Below are positions 1 to 9,251 of a stretch of 64,000 nt of DNA, one piece after another. The notes under the pieces were generated by a model, which saw only the letters and a list, made by a program, of their open reading frames with translations, did no database searches and had not been told where the DNA came from. Source of the DNA: an uncultured Anaeromyxobacter sp. (GTDB taxonomy: Bacteria; Myxococcota; Myxococcia; Myxococcales; Anaeromyxobacteraceae); NCBI GenBank assembly GCA_903904005.1, contig CAIVAR010000011.1, forward strand, positions 40,055-104,054, read 5' to 3'. How positions within the stretch are numbered: the stretch's first letter is position 1; every line of letters begins with the position of its first letter. The translations under genes were made by a program, and so were the position numbers.

Positions 1-497
1 TCGAGCAGGAGGACGGTGGTGTAGCAGCAGACGCACCAGGCGACCTCGAAGAGGACCGACTGGGTGCCGTTGTTGGAGAAGATGCCGATCATGTTCCAGG
101 GCTTGCCCAGGTCGGCGATGAGCCCGATGACCGCCATCATGTAGCCGAGGAAGCCGGTGAGGATCGCCGGGCGCTCGATGGAGTGGTACTCGTCGAGGCC
201 GAAGATCTCCACGGTCGCGCCGATGGTGAACCCGCCCGCGGCCAGCGCGATGCCGGTCATCATGTCGAAGCCGATCCACAGCCCCCAGGGCTGGGTCTGC
301 GACAGGTTGGTGGTGGCGCCCAGGCCGGCGACGAACCGGTAGACGAGAACCGGGATGCCGACGGCGAGGATGGCCGTGCAGACCACGTTGAAGGGCGTCC
401 AGAGGGACCGGAGGTACTGCGGGAAGGTCATGCCGAGGAAGATGCGCTCCTGCACCCAGGAGCCCGGGCGGGCCGGTGCGGTGACGACGCTAGCCAT
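1..497 (-). CDS. NrfD/HybB-like quinone-interacting membrane subunit (N-terminal part, runs off the window)
   Basis: The 165 visible codons give the N-terminal part of a polytopic membrane protein of the NrfD/PsrC/HybB family. In this family the subunit exchanges electrons between the quinone pool and a periplasmic Fe-S partner. Several hydrophobic segments alternate with short loops, and a stretch near residues 100-140 (TVEIFGLDEYHSIERPA, then TGFLGYMMAVIGL) resembles HybB. The ATG overlaps the end of the upstream Fe-S gene by 8 bases, so the two are translationally coupled. The gene continues below position 1, so its full length, and whether catalytic subunits follow, cannot be seen. HybB of a hydrogenase is one reading; another quinone-linked respiratory complex is equally possible because no hydrogenase small subunit precedes the pair. 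Confidence 0.85.
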   Translation of the reverse strand, partial: MASVVTAPARPGSWVQERIFLGMTFPQYLRSLWTPFNVVCTAILAVGIPVLVYRFVAGLGATTNLSQTQPWGLWIGFDMMTGIALAAGGFTIGATVEIFGLDEYHSIERPAILTGFLGYMMAVIGLIADLGKPWNMIGIFSNNGTQSVLFEVAWCVCCYTTVLLL

Positions 498-1407
498 GGT
501 TGCCTCCGTCGGCCTTGCCGGCCCCGTGATCCGTTCCGTGCGGCTTGTTCTTTCCATCGCGGTGCGAGAAGGCCCAGAGCCCCATCAGGAGCGGCGGCCA
601 GAGCGTCATGACCACCGGCGGCACGCCCAGCGCCCCCCGGACCAGCTTCGGGTAGGAGTTGTCGTTGACCGCGACCTCGAAGCCCAGCTTCTCGAAGGAG
701 AGGTCGCTCACGTACATCCAGTTGGTCCCGCCGGCCTCGTGCTCGCCGTAGATGTGGGGCAGGTACTTGTCGGGGTTGCCGTAGACGCGGCGCCGCGCCT
801 CCTCGACGAGCTGGCCGCGCGTCCCGTAGGCGAGCGCGCCGCTCGGGCAGACGCCCACGCAGGCGGGCTGCTTCCCCTCGGCCTGGCGACCCGAACAGAA
901 GGTGCACTTGCGGACCACCGGGATGGCCTTCGAGTACTCGTACTTGGGGACCGAGAACGGGCAGGCCACCATGCAGTACCGGCAGCCCATGCACTTCGAG
1001 CCGTCGTAGGCCACCGGTCCGGTGGCCAGCTTGTCGAGCGCCCGCACCGGGCAGGCCGACGCGCAGGCCGGCTCCACGCAGTGCATGCACTGGCGCTTGA
1101 CGTACCGGGTGCTGCCGTCCGCCTTCGGGGTCGGGTTCACCACCGTGAAGCACTCCGGCCCGGTGGTCCGGGTCGCCGCGTAGGCCTTGTCGTCGCCGGG
1201 CGGGTCGGGGAGCTTGTTGGCCTCGGCGCAGGCGGCCTCGCAGCCGCGGCAGCCGATGCACTTCGTGGTGTCGACGAGGACGGAGCTCTCGTCCGCGCCC
1301 ACGGCGTGGACGTCGCTGGCCGCCCGGGAACGTCCCGGGAGCGCGACGAGCGCCGCGGTTCCGGTGGCGCCGGCGATCTGGAGGAAGGTTCTTCTGCCGA
1401 GCTTCAT
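490..1407 (-). CDS. Tat-exported four-cluster ferredoxin-type electron transfer subunit (HybA-like)
   Basis: The 305-residue protein begins with a twin-arginine signal (GRRTFLQIAG, then a hydrophobic run to about residue 25), so it is predicted to be exported folded. Four cysteine groups follow: CIGCRGCEAAC near residue 50, CMHCVEPACASACP, CMGCRYCMVACP and CTFCSGRQ...PACVGVCP. This is the DMSO-reductase-B/HybA pattern for four [4Fe-4S] clusters. A hydrophobic segment near residues 255-275 could anchor the C-terminus, as in HybA. The protein should pass electrons between a periplasmic catalytic subunit and the membrane subunit encoded next, which it overlaps by 8 bases. The catalytic partner is not in the window. 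Confidence 0.9.
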   Translation of the reverse strand: MKLGRRTFLQIAGATGTAALVALPGRSRAASDVHAVGADESSVLVDTTKCIGCRGCEAACAEANKLPDPPGDDKAYAATRTTGPECFTVVNPTPKADGSTRYVKRQCMHCVEPACASACPVRALDKLATGPVAYDGSKCMGCRYCMVACPFSVPKYEYSKAIPVVRKCTFCSGRQAEGKQPACVGVCPSGALAYGTRGQLVEEARRRVYGNPDKYLPHIYGEHEAGGTNWMYVSDLSFEKLGFEVAVNDNSYPKLVRGALGVPPVVMTLWPPLLMGLWAFSHRDGKNKPHGTDHGAGKADGGNHG

Positions 1408-1432
1408 GGTGGGCTCTCCGGTCTTCGCGGGG

Positions 1433-1501
1433 TCAGGGGATGCGGTTCAGGAATCCAATCACGACGAGTCCGACGACGGCGAGGGCAGTGACGGCGATCA
1501 C
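1433..1501 (-). CDS. candidate 22-residue single-span membrane peptide
   Basis: A GTG start overlaps the TGA of the upstream Cys protein (GTGA junction) and opens a 22-codon frame: one continuous hydrophobic helix (VIAVTALAVVGLVVIGF) followed by a short polar tail (LNRIP). No homologue is recalled. Three things argue that it is translated: the coupled start, the almost purely transmembrane composition, and its place directly before a membrane redox complex, where very small accessory subunits are common. It could also be chance, since high-GC sequence easily encodes Val/Ala/Leu runs. Confidence 0.5.
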   Translation of the reverse strand: MIAVTALAVVGLVVIGFLNRIP

Positions 1502-1722
1502 GACTGCACCCCCTTCTTCCCGTGGACTTCCTTGAGCTCGGTCTCGAGCTCCTCGATGGTGTGGAGGGCCCTGGAAAGGGCTTCCCGGTAGAGGGCGCAG
1601 CCGTTGAACCCGTCCCCCTCGCAGGCAGAGGCGGTGCTGATCCGATCGGTCGGGATGAGCTTCTTCTGCGGGGAGGCCCCGCAGAACACCATGGTCACTT
1701 CGGTGAGGTAGGGACAGGTCAT
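1498..1722 (-). CDS. small conserved-type cysteine protein, unknown function
   Basis: This 74-residue soluble protein opens MTCPYLTEVTMVFCG and has further cysteines in a CEGDGFNGC-like segment. It ends in a charged amphipathic helix (residues 50-74). The four cysteines could bind a metal or an Fe-S cluster (inference). The ATG at 1722 was preferred over a GTG at 1740 because the CPYL motif then sits at the N-terminus and GGAGG lies 11 bases upstream. It is the first gene after the sigma-54-like promoter and is coupled to the 22-residue membrane peptide and the Fe-S/NrfD pair, so it may be a maturation factor or extra subunit of that complex. Confidence 0.75.
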   Translation of the reverse strand: MTCPYLTEVTMVFCGASPQKKLIPTDRISTASACEGDGFNGCALYREALSRALHTIEELETELKEVHGKKGVQS

Positions 1723-1750
1723 GACGTTCGCGTCCTCCACCTGTCCCCTG

Positions 1751-1767
1751 TTTCAAGGGGTGAGCCA
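1751..1767 (-). promoter_or_regulatory. possible sigma-54 (-24/-12) promoter for the redox module
   Basis: On the minus strand the sequence reads TGGCTC, five bases, TTGAA. This has the spacing of the RpoN consensus TGGCAC-N5-TTGCA. The GG at -24 is intact, but the -12 element has A where C is expected, so the match is imperfect. It lies about 30 bases upstream of the small Cys gene and downstream of a gene for a sigma-54 activator. Confidence 0.4.
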
Positions 1768-1894
1768 GAGTGGGCTCCCCTCGACTCCAGGTGAAATCCA
1801 ACCTGTTCACGGAAGGTTGCATCGGCACCCCCGGACGGGGCGCGGAAGCGACCGGGGGCCCGGCGATGAGTTCCTCAACGGTGCCGGGGGGCGT

Positions 1895-1937
1895 GGAACC
1901 ACGCAACGTCGCGAGATCCCGCGACATTGGGGGTTCC
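1895..1937. promoter_or_regulatory. nested inverted repeats, candidate activator binding site
   Basis: An 18-base near-palindrome (GTCGCGAGATCCCGCGAC, 1908-1925) sits inside an outer pair GGAACC (1895-1900) / GGTTCC (1932-1937). Both are centred within one base of position 1916. The site is about 140 bases upstream of the sigma-54-like element, a usual distance for an enhancer site of an NtrC-family regulator, and the gene for such a regulator ends 60 bases away. Confidence 0.5.
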
Positions 1938-1998
1938 GTCCCGGGGCGTCGAGAAAGTCACCGGTCGTAAAGATTCCCGCCACCCGTCCGGGACGGGG

Positions 1999-3380
<1,382 letters not shown>

Positions 3381-3384
<4 letters not shown>

Positions 3385-3914
3385 CTCGCCTCTCCCCCGC
3401 GCCGCATCACGCGGTCGCGGCACTTCGAGCAGAATTCCCCGCGCTTCCGATCCACGTCCCGTGCGTTGGGCGATCTCCCCATGACGCACGCCGGGCTGTC
3501 GCAATGGACGAGCCCGAAGCAGTGTCCCAGTTCGTGGACGCTCTCCTTGGCCAGCCGCTCCAGCGCCACCCGTGGGTCGGGAAGCCCGGGCTCCCCCAGA
3601 CGGGCGGTGGAGACCACCGCGGAGCGCCCGTCGAGCTGGGCCTCGCCGAAGACGAAGGTGAGGATGGGGATGAAGAGATCCTGGTCGGTCACGGCGAGGA
3701 CCTTCCCCGGCGGCCCCGTCGTTCCCAGCCAGGCCAGGATCCGCGAGGTGGCCCACTGCTTGCGCCGGGGGTCGTAGGCGTCGGGCGGCCGGGCCGGATC
3801 GTTCCAGATGCCGACGGAGGTCTGGAGCGCCCGCCCCAGGTGGAGCCGCACGTGATCGAGGGTCCGGGGACCTGGATCCTTCTCGCCGATCCACCACAGG
3901 TGTATCGCCTCCAC
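3381..3914 (-). CDS. amzA: archaemetzincin-type zinc metalloprotease
   Basis: The 177-residue protein carries the full archaemetzincin signature: HELGHCFGLVH (three zinc-binding His at 127, 131 and 137, catalytic Glu128), Cys138, a second Cys143 with Met145 (CVM, the Met-turn), and a distal CSKC at 162-165 that builds the structural zinc site. Family members are small intracellular metallopeptidases of poorly known substrate. The GTG start lies one base after the kinase stop, and the gene overlaps the response regulator by 4 bases, so the three are co-translated. The setting inside a two-component operon suggests a regulatory or signal-processing role (inference). Confidence 0.93.
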
Positions 3915-3915
3915 G

Positions 3916-5601
3916 TCACGACCCGCGCGCCGCGGGGAGCCGGATGGTGAAGCGGGTCCCCTTCCCCGGATCGCTGTCCACGCTCACGTGCCCCTTGTGC
4001 CGATCGACGATCCCGTAGACCACCGAGAGCCCGAGGCCGGTGCCCTTCTCCTTGGTGGTGAAGAACGGGTCGAAGATCTTCACCATGAGCTCGGGCGGGA
4101 TCCCCGGCCCGTCGTCCTGGAAGACGATCTCGACGGCGCCCTCGCCGGGCAGCGGGCGGGTGGTCACCTGGAGGATCCCCCCCTTGCCCATGGCCTCGAT
4201 GGCGTTGATGACGATGTTGATGAAGGCCTGGCGGAGCTGACCGAAGTCGGCCTGGACCGGGGGAACGGGGGCGAGGTCCTTGCGGATCTCCACGCCCAGG
4301 ATGGCGACCTGGTTCGTGACCAGCGAGAAGACCTCGTCGACGACGTGGTTCACGTCGACGTCCTTGAGTTGCATCGGCCGTTCCCGGGCGAAGTCGAGGA
4401 GGTTCCGCACGATGGCTGTGCAGCGCTCCGTCTCGCGCTGGACGAGCGCCAGCTGCTTCACCAGCGTCCGGCGCTCTGCCTCCCCGACCGGGCCGTGCTC
4501 GATGGTCCGGATCATGAGCTTCGCGAAGGTGAGGATGCCGGCCAGCGGGTTGTTGATCTCGTGCGCGATGGAGGCCGAGAGCTTTCCCAGCGAGGAGAGC
4601 TTCTCGGTCCGGACGAGCGTGTCCTGGGCGGCCCGCAGCTCGCCGGTGCGCTCCTCGACCTTCAGCTCGAGCTGCTCGTTGAGGGCCTGGAGCTCCCCCT
4701 CCACGCGGCGCAGCGAGCGGATCATGTCGTTGAAGGAGGCGGCGAGCAGGCCCAGCTCGCCCCGGGAGTCGACGTGGAGCTCGGTGTCGAGCTCGTCGTG
4801 CGCCACCCGGCGGGTGGCCTGGACGAGCGCCTCCACGGGGCGGACCACCCGGTTCTTGGCCACCCACCAGAAGATCCCGCAGAGCAGCAGGGCGAGGAGC
4901 GCCGTGACGAGGAGGCTGACGCGCCGGAAGGCCGACAGGTCCCGGTCGAGGGGGGCGAGCGAGACGCCCAGGTCGAGGACCCCGACCACCGCCTTCTCCC
5001 GCGGGTGCGCGTGGCAGGCGCTCGTGGTGCAGTCCGGGCTGGACCGGATGGGCGTGACCATGGAGAGGACCCGCCCCTGGCGCCCGTCGTAGACCCGGGC
5101 CCGCAGCGCGTCGATGGGGACGGTGAGGCTCTCGTTGTCGCCGTGGCAGGAGTTGCACCCCTCGGCCCGCTTGTCGACGAGCTGGCCGCGCTCGCCGGGC
5201 ACCGTCGAGAAGGTGATGCGCCCTTCCTTGTTGAAGATCCGGACGTGGGCGATCTGCGCCTGGCGGCCGACGTTGTCGATGATGGCGTAGGCGTCGCCCC
5301 GCTCGTCCTTCAACATGGCGTGGCGGATCGAGGCCGAGACGGTCTCGCTCACCAGGGACGTGGCCGCGGTCGCGCTGGCGAGCCGCTGGCGGGCGATGGT
5401 CATCTCCACCACGGCGAAGGCCACCACCGCGGCGAGGACGAGCGCCGCCGCGACGCCGAGCAGCTGGGTGGAGATGCGGTCGCGCCAGGGGATGGAATCG
5501 AGCGCGGCGTGGTCGTGCCGGGGGCGTGTGGGCGTGCCCGGGGGCACCGCCTCCGGACCGTTGCCGCCCTCTTCTGTCCCGCTCGACGACCCTTCCCGCA
5601 C
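3916..5601 (-). CDS. membrane histidine kinase with periplasmic c-heme motifs
   Basis: The 561-residue kinase has a Pro-rich cytoplasmic tail, TM1 (about 45-66), a periplasmic domain (67-225), TM2 (228-247), HAMP (about 250-302), a coiled coil, HisKA with His347 in SIAHEINNP, and HATPase_c (N box NIVINAIEAMG, DDGPGIP, TGLGLSVVYG). The periplasmic domain contains CNSCH (149-153), a canonical c-type heme site, and CTTSACH (191-197), a CX4CH variant. It therefore probably senses redox state or a heme ligand such as NO, CO or O2 in the periplasm (inference). The GTG start is preceded by GGGAGG at good spacing. It heads the operon with the archaemetzincin and the sigma-54 regulator. Confidence 0.94.
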   Translation of the reverse strand: MREGSSSGTEEGGNGPEAVPPGTPTRPRHDHAALDSIPWRDRISTQLLGVAAALVLAAVVAFAVVEMTIARQRLASATAATSLVSETVSASIRHAMLKDERGDAYAIIDNVGRQAQIAHVRIFNKEGRITFSTVPGERGQLVDKRAEGCNSCHGDNESLTVPIDALRARVYDGRQGRVLSMVTPIRSSPDCTTSACHAHPREKAVVGVLDLGVSLAPLDRDLSAFRRVSLLVTALLALLLCGIFWWVAKNRVVRPVEALVQATRRVAHDELDTELHVDSRGELGLLAASFNDMIRSLRRVEGELQALNEQLELKVEERTGELRAAQDTLVRTEKLSSLGKLSASIAHEINNPLAGILTFAKLMIRTIEHGPVGEAERRTLVKQLALVQRETERCTAIVRNLLDFARERPMQLKDVDVNHVVDEVFSLVTNQVAILGVEIRKDLAPVPPVQADFGQLRQAFINIVINAIEAMGKGGILQVTTRPLPGEGAVEIVFQDDGPGIPPELMVKIFDPFFTTKEKGTGLGLSVVYGIVDRHKGHVSVDSDPGKGTRFTIRLPAARGS

Positions 5602-5717
5602 CGTCTACCTCCCTGCGCGAGAGACCTCGAGCCACCCTACTCTCCCCGCGATAAACGTCCATTGTCGCGAGTCAACCCTACCCGGGAGACCCGTTTCCCC
5701 TTCCGGGTGCTCCGGGT

Positions 5718-5723
5718 TACACA
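5718..5723 (+). promoter_or_regulatory. possible -10 element for a leaderless purU transcript
   Basis: TACACA lies exactly 8 bases before the purU ATG, the same spacing as in several other genes here. A transcript from it would begin at or next to the start codon. No convincing -35 is visible. Confidence 0.35.
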
Positions 5724-5731
5724 CTTCCCGC

Positions 5732-6583
5732 ATGCACGCCGTCCTCCTCATCCGCTGCGCCGACCGCCCCGGGATCGTGGCCGCGGTCTCCACCTTCCTC
5801 TTCCGGCACGGCGCCAACGTCGTCGACCTCGACCAGCACTCCACCGAGGAGCTGCCGGGCACCTACTTCATGCGGCTCGAGTTCCAGACCGAGGGGCTCG
5901 ACCTCCCGCTCGAGCGGCTCGGCGAGGCCTTCGCCGCGGAGGTGGGCACCCCGATGGGCATGGAGTGGCGGCTCGCGAGCCACGCGGAGCGGCGGCGGGT
6001 GGCGGTCCTCGTCTCCCGGCACGACCACGCGCTCCTCGAGCTCCTCTGGAACTGGAAGCGCGGGGACCTGCGCGTCGACATCCCGCTCGTGATCTCGAAC
6101 CACCCCGACCTCGGACCGTCGGTGGAGTCGTTCGGCGTTCCCTTCCTGCACGTGCCCAACTCGAGCGCGTCCCGCGAGGGGGCCGAGGCTCGGATGGTCT
6201 CGGCGCTGGAGGGCCAGGCCGACCTCGTGGTCCTCGCGCGCTACATGCAGGTGCTCTCCCCGGGCTTCGTCGACCGCTTCGCCGGGCGGGTCATCAACAT
6301 CCACCACTCCTTCCTCCCCGCCTTCGCCGGCGCCGATCCCTACCGGCAGGCCTACGACCGGGGCGTGAAGATCGTCGGGGCCACCGCCCATTACGTCACC
6401 GCGGTGCTCGACGCCGGCCCCATCATCGATCAGGACGTGGCGCGGGTGAGCCACCGCGACTCGGTCGAGGACCTGCGGGCGCTCGGGCGCGATCTGGAGC
6501 GGCGCGTCCTGGCCCGCGCGGTGCGCTGGCACTGCGAGGACCGCGTGCTCGTCCACGGCAACAAGACCATCGTCTTCTCCTGA
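5732..6583 (+). CDS. purU: formyltetrahydrofolate deformylase
   Basis: The 283-residue protein has an N-terminal ACT domain (about 1-85; RCADRPGIVAAVSTFLFRHG) and a C-terminal formyltransferase-like domain (about 88-283) with the PurU signatures VSRHDHALLELLW, ISNHPDLG, ARYMQVLSPGF and INIHHSFLPAF. It hydrolyses 10-formyl-THF to THF and formate, supplying formate for purine synthesis and balancing one-carbon pools. Asn, His and Asp of the catalytic site are present (NIHHS and the Asp in GPIIDQD). Its length is normal for the family. hemF follows 12 bases downstream, so the two are probably co-transcribed although metabolically unrelated. Confidence 0.96.
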   Translation: MHAVLLIRCADRPGIVAAVSTFLFRHGANVVDLDQHSTEELPGTYFMRLEFQTEGLDLPLERLGEAFAAEVGTPMGMEWRLASHAERRRVAVLVSRHDHALLELLWNWKRGDLRVDIPLVISNHPDLGPSVESFGVPFLHVPNSSASREGAEARMVSALEGQADLVVLARYMQVLSPGFVDRFAGRVINIHHSFLPAFAGADPYRQAYDRGVKIVGATAHYVTAVLDAGPIIDQDVARVSHRDSVEDLRALGRDLERRVLARAVRWHCEDRVLVHGNKTIVFS

Positions 6584-6595
6584 GGAGCGGCCCCC

Positions 6596-7483
6596 TTGGA
6601 GCACGCCCGGCTCGTCGATGCGATGGAGGCCCTGGTCCGGGAGCTCCAGGACCGGATCGTGGCCGGGCTCGAGGCCGTCGACGGCGCCGGGCGCTTCGCC
6701 CGCGACGAATGGCAGCGCCCGGGCGGCGGGGGCGGCGTCACCCGGGTCCTCGCCGAGGGGGAGCGGATCGAGAAAGCCGGCGTGAACGTGTCGCGGGTGC
6801 ACGGCGCCGTGCCCCCCCGGATGGCGGCCCGGCTACCCGGGGACGGCGACACCTTCGCCGCGGTCGGACTCTCGATCGTCGTCCACCCGCGGAACCCCCG
6901 GGCGCCGACCACCCACGCCAACGTGCGCCTCCTCGCCCGGGGCTCGAAGGCCTGGTTCGGCGGCGGCGCCGACCTCACCCCGTACTACCTCTTCGAGGAG
7001 GACGCGGCCCATTTCCACCGGGAGCTGCGCGGGGCCTGCGAGCGCCACCGGCCCGGCGACTACCCGTCCTTCAAGCGAACCTGCGACGCCTACTTCTACC
7101 TGCCCCATCGAGGCGAGCACCGCGGCGTGGGCGGGATCTTCTTCGAGGACCTGGGGGGGGATCCGTGGAAGGAGCTCGCCTTCGTGGAGGACCTCGGGCG
7201 CACCTTCCCCCGGGCCTACCTCCCGGTGCTGGAGCGTCGCGCCGGGCTCCCCTGGGGCGAAAGGGAGCGGGAGTGGCAGGAGATCCGGCGCGGGCGGTAC
7301 GTGGAGTTCAACCTGCTCCACGACCGGGGCACGGTCTTCGGGCTCGAGACCGGCGGCCGCACCGAGTCGATCCTCATGTCCCTCCCCCCCCGGGTCCGGT
7401 GGTGCTACGACCACCACCCCGCGCCCGGCACCGAGGAGGAGCGGCTCCTCCAGGTGATCCGGGCCCCGCGCGACTGGGCCTGA
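6596..7483 (+). CDS. hemF: oxygen-dependent coproporphyrinogen III oxidase
   Basis: The 295-residue protein matches aerobic coproporphyrinogen oxidase, which converts coproporphyrinogen III to protoporphyrinogen IX in heme synthesis. Visible signatures are GGGGVTRVLAEGERIEKAG, NVSRVHG, HANVRLLARGSKAWFGGG (substrate site), DLTPYYLFEED and RRGRYVEFNLLHDRGT. The start is TTG at 6596, chosen because GAGGAG sits about 8 bases upstream and the homologous N-terminus is then complete; an ATG 24 bases later is the alternative. An oxygen-using HemF indicates that the organism makes heme in air, which suits the heme-rich genes in this window. Confidence 0.96.
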   Translation: MEHARLVDAMEALVRELQDRIVAGLEAVDGAGRFARDEWQRPGGGGGVTRVLAEGERIEKAGVNVSRVHGAVPPRMAARLPGDGDTFAAVGLSIVVHPRNPRAPTTHANVRLLARGSKAWFGGGADLTPYYLFEEDAAHFHRELRGACERHRPGDYPSFKRTCDAYFYLPHRGEHRGVGGIFFEDLGGDPWKELAFVEDLGRTFPRAYLPVLERRAGLPWGEREREWQEIRRGRYVEFNLLHDRGTVFGLETGGRTESILMSLPPRVRWCYDHHPAPGTEEERLLQVIRAPRDWA

Positions 7484-7490
7484 GAAACGC

Positions 7491-8456
7491 TCAGGGAGGC
7501 GGGTTCAGATCGTCGTCCGGACCCGGCTCCACCCGGCGGGTCCGCGCCGTGGCCAGCCAGGATGCGAACACGGCCACGGCCAGGATGCCGAGGACCACCG
7601 CCAGGGAGACGCCGGCGGGGACCTTCACCCAGCGCACCACCATCATCTTCACGCCGACGTAGAGCATCACCGCCGAGAGGCCGTGGCGCAGGTAGACGAA
7701 GCGCCCCACCAGGTCGGCGAGCAGGAAGTACAGGGCCCGCAGCCCCAGGATGGCGAAGATGTTGGAGGTGAAGACGATGAACGGATCGGAGCTCACCGCG
7801 AAGACCGCAGGGATGGAGTCGACCGCGAAGGCGACGTCGGCGATCTCGATGGCGACGAGGGCGAGGAAGAGCGGCGTGGCCCGGATGCGCCCGTCCTCGC
7901 GGACGAAGAAGGCGTGGCCGCGCAGCTCGGCGGTGGTGGGGATGACCTTGCGGACGCGCTCCAGGATGCGGATGCCCCCGGCGCCGGGGTCCTCCTCCTC
8001 GCCGGCCCAGAGCTTCCAGCCGGTGTAGACGAGGAAGGCCCCGAAGACGTAGGTGAGCCAGTGGAAGCGGGCGAGCAGCGCCGTCCCGCCGATGATCATG
8101 GCGGCGCGCAGGACGAGCGCCGAGAGGATCCCCCAGAAGAGCACCCGGTGCTGCAGCTCGCGGGGGATCTTCATCGCCCCGAAGAGCACGACGAAGACGA
8201 AGAGGTTGTCGACCGACAGCGACTTCTCGACCACCCAGGCGGTGAGGAACTCCTGGCCGCTCGCCTCCCCGGCCCACGCGTAGACGCCGGCCCCGAAGAT
8301 CAGGGAGAGGGCGATCCACATGGCGCTCCAGCGGAGGGCCTCCCGGGCGCCGATGACGTGGTCGCGCCGGTTGAAGATGCCGAGGTCGAGCGCCAGCATC
8401 CCGAGCACGAAGGCCAGGAATCCGATCCAGAGTGCAGGTGTTCCAACCGTCGTCAT
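7491..8456 (-). CDS. TerC/Alx-family integral membrane protein
   Basis: The 321-residue protein has about nine hydrophobic segments and the TerC hallmarks: an acidic residue-containing helix in the first half (EKSLSVDNLFVFVVLFG) and its counterpart in the second half (EIADVAFAVDSIPAVFAVS). Members such as Alx act in manganese homeostasis and others are linked to tellurite resistance or calcium. Metal export, or loading of secreted proteins, is the likely role (family knowledge). The ATG at 8456 is preceded by GGTGAG; an in-frame ATG at 8477 lacks a ribosome site. It converges on hemF with only 7 bases between stops. Confidence 0.93.
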   Translation of the reverse strand: MTTVGTPALWIGFLAFVLGMLALDLGIFNRRDHVIGAREALRWSAMWIALSLIFGAGVYAWAGEASGQEFLTAWVVEKSLSVDNLFVFVVLFGAMKIPRELQHRVLFWGILSALVLRAAMIIGGTALLARFHWLTYVFGAFLVYTGWKLWAGEEEDPGAGGIRILERVRKVIPTTAELRGHAFFVREDGRIRATPLFLALVAIEIADVAFAVDSIPAVFAVSSDPFIVFTSNIFAILGLRALYFLLADLVGRFVYLRHGLSAVMLYVGVKMMVVRWVKVPAGVSLAVVLGILAVAVFASWLATARTRRVEPGPDDDLNPPP

Positions 8457-8597
8457 CCGCTCACCGGAGCGGGTCATACCACGCGGGTCCCGGAGGGGGA
8501 CCTCGACATCCCCTGGACGCCTAACGAAACGGCGGGTTGGCCGTCCCTCTCTCATGCGGCGCTGCAAACCCACACCCTTCCCGGTTAGAAGGAACGA

Positions 8598-9251
8598 ATG
8601 CTGACCCAACGATTCCTCCAGCTGAATCTCCTGGGCGCCGAATGGGTCAACTGGACCCTCGTCTTCCTCTCGATCATCGGATTTGCGATCACCATCGATC
8701 GCCTCATCCTCTACGGCCGGACCCGGGAGCGCTTCTCCGCCCTCCAGCCGGCCCTCCAGGACGCCCTGCGACGCCAGGACCTGGCGGCGGCACGCGCCCT
8801 CGTCGGATCCGACACGCTCGTCCGAAACGTGCTGCGGGCCGGGCTCGACGCGGTCGGCCGGGGCGAACGGGATCCCAAGGCGGTCGAGGAGGAGATGCTC
8901 GCGTCGCTCGCGGCCGAGCGCTCCCGCTACGACGCCCGGGTGGCCTGGCTGACCACCATCGCCAACATCGCGCCGCTCGTCGGGCTGCTCGGCACCATCA
9001 TCGGCGTGGTCGGCGCCTTCTACGGACTCGGCCAGGCCGGGACCACCCAGTCGGCGGGCAACCCCCAGGTCATGTCCTCCATCGCCGAGGCGCTCGCCTC
9101 CACGGCCTTCGGGATCTTCGTCGCCGTCCCCGGGGTGGTGGCCTACAACCTGCTGAAGGCCCACATGGGCGTCCGGCTCCGCGAGGCCGAGGCGCTCATG
9201 CGCGAGGTCCTCGCCAACCTGGGCCGGCTCGAGGCGGAGGACGGCCAGTGA
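8598..9251 (+). CDS. exbB: ExbB/TolQ-family proton channel subunit
   Basis: The 217-residue protein has three membrane helices: one near residues 17-38, and two in the conserved C-terminal half (TTIANIAPLVGLLGTIIGVV and ALASTAFGIFVAVPGVVAYNLL). This is the MotA/TolQ/ExbB channel fold that uses the proton-motive force to energise TonB. The ATG is preceded by AAGGA. It is the first gene of an overlapping exbB-exbD-tonB-receptor-lipoprotein run, so it most likely powers the receptor encoded there rather than the Tol system. Confidence 0.95.
   Translation: MLTQRFLQLNLLGAEWVNWTLVFLSIIGFAITIDRLILYGRTRERFSALQPALQDALRRQDLAAARALVGSDTLVRNVLRAGLDAVGRGERDPKAVEEEMLASLAAERSRYDARVAWLTTIANIAPLVGLLGTIIGVVGAFYGLGQAGTTQSAGNPQVMSSIAEALASTAFGIFVAVPGVVAYNLLKAHMGVRLREAEALMREVLANLGRLEAEDGQ

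Noticed and set aside
1..1407. A [NiFe]-hydrogenase operon (hybA-hybB).
   Set aside because: The two subunits resemble HybA and HybB, but no small or large hydrogenase subunit is in the window and a small Cys protein takes the place of the usual first gene. The looser name is safer.
7479..7495. CCTGAG-AAACG-CTCAGG hairpin between hemF and the TerC gene, as a two-way terminator.
   Set aside because: The stem is only 6 bases, both stop codons fall within it and no T-run follows. It is too weak to list.
3988..7662. A very long antisense open frame covering the kinase, purU and hemF.
   Set aside because: The frame is an antisense shadow. The sense-strand kinase, purU and hemF have clear family motifs; the shadow is a low-complexity Arg/Gly/Pro/Ala/Asp mixture.
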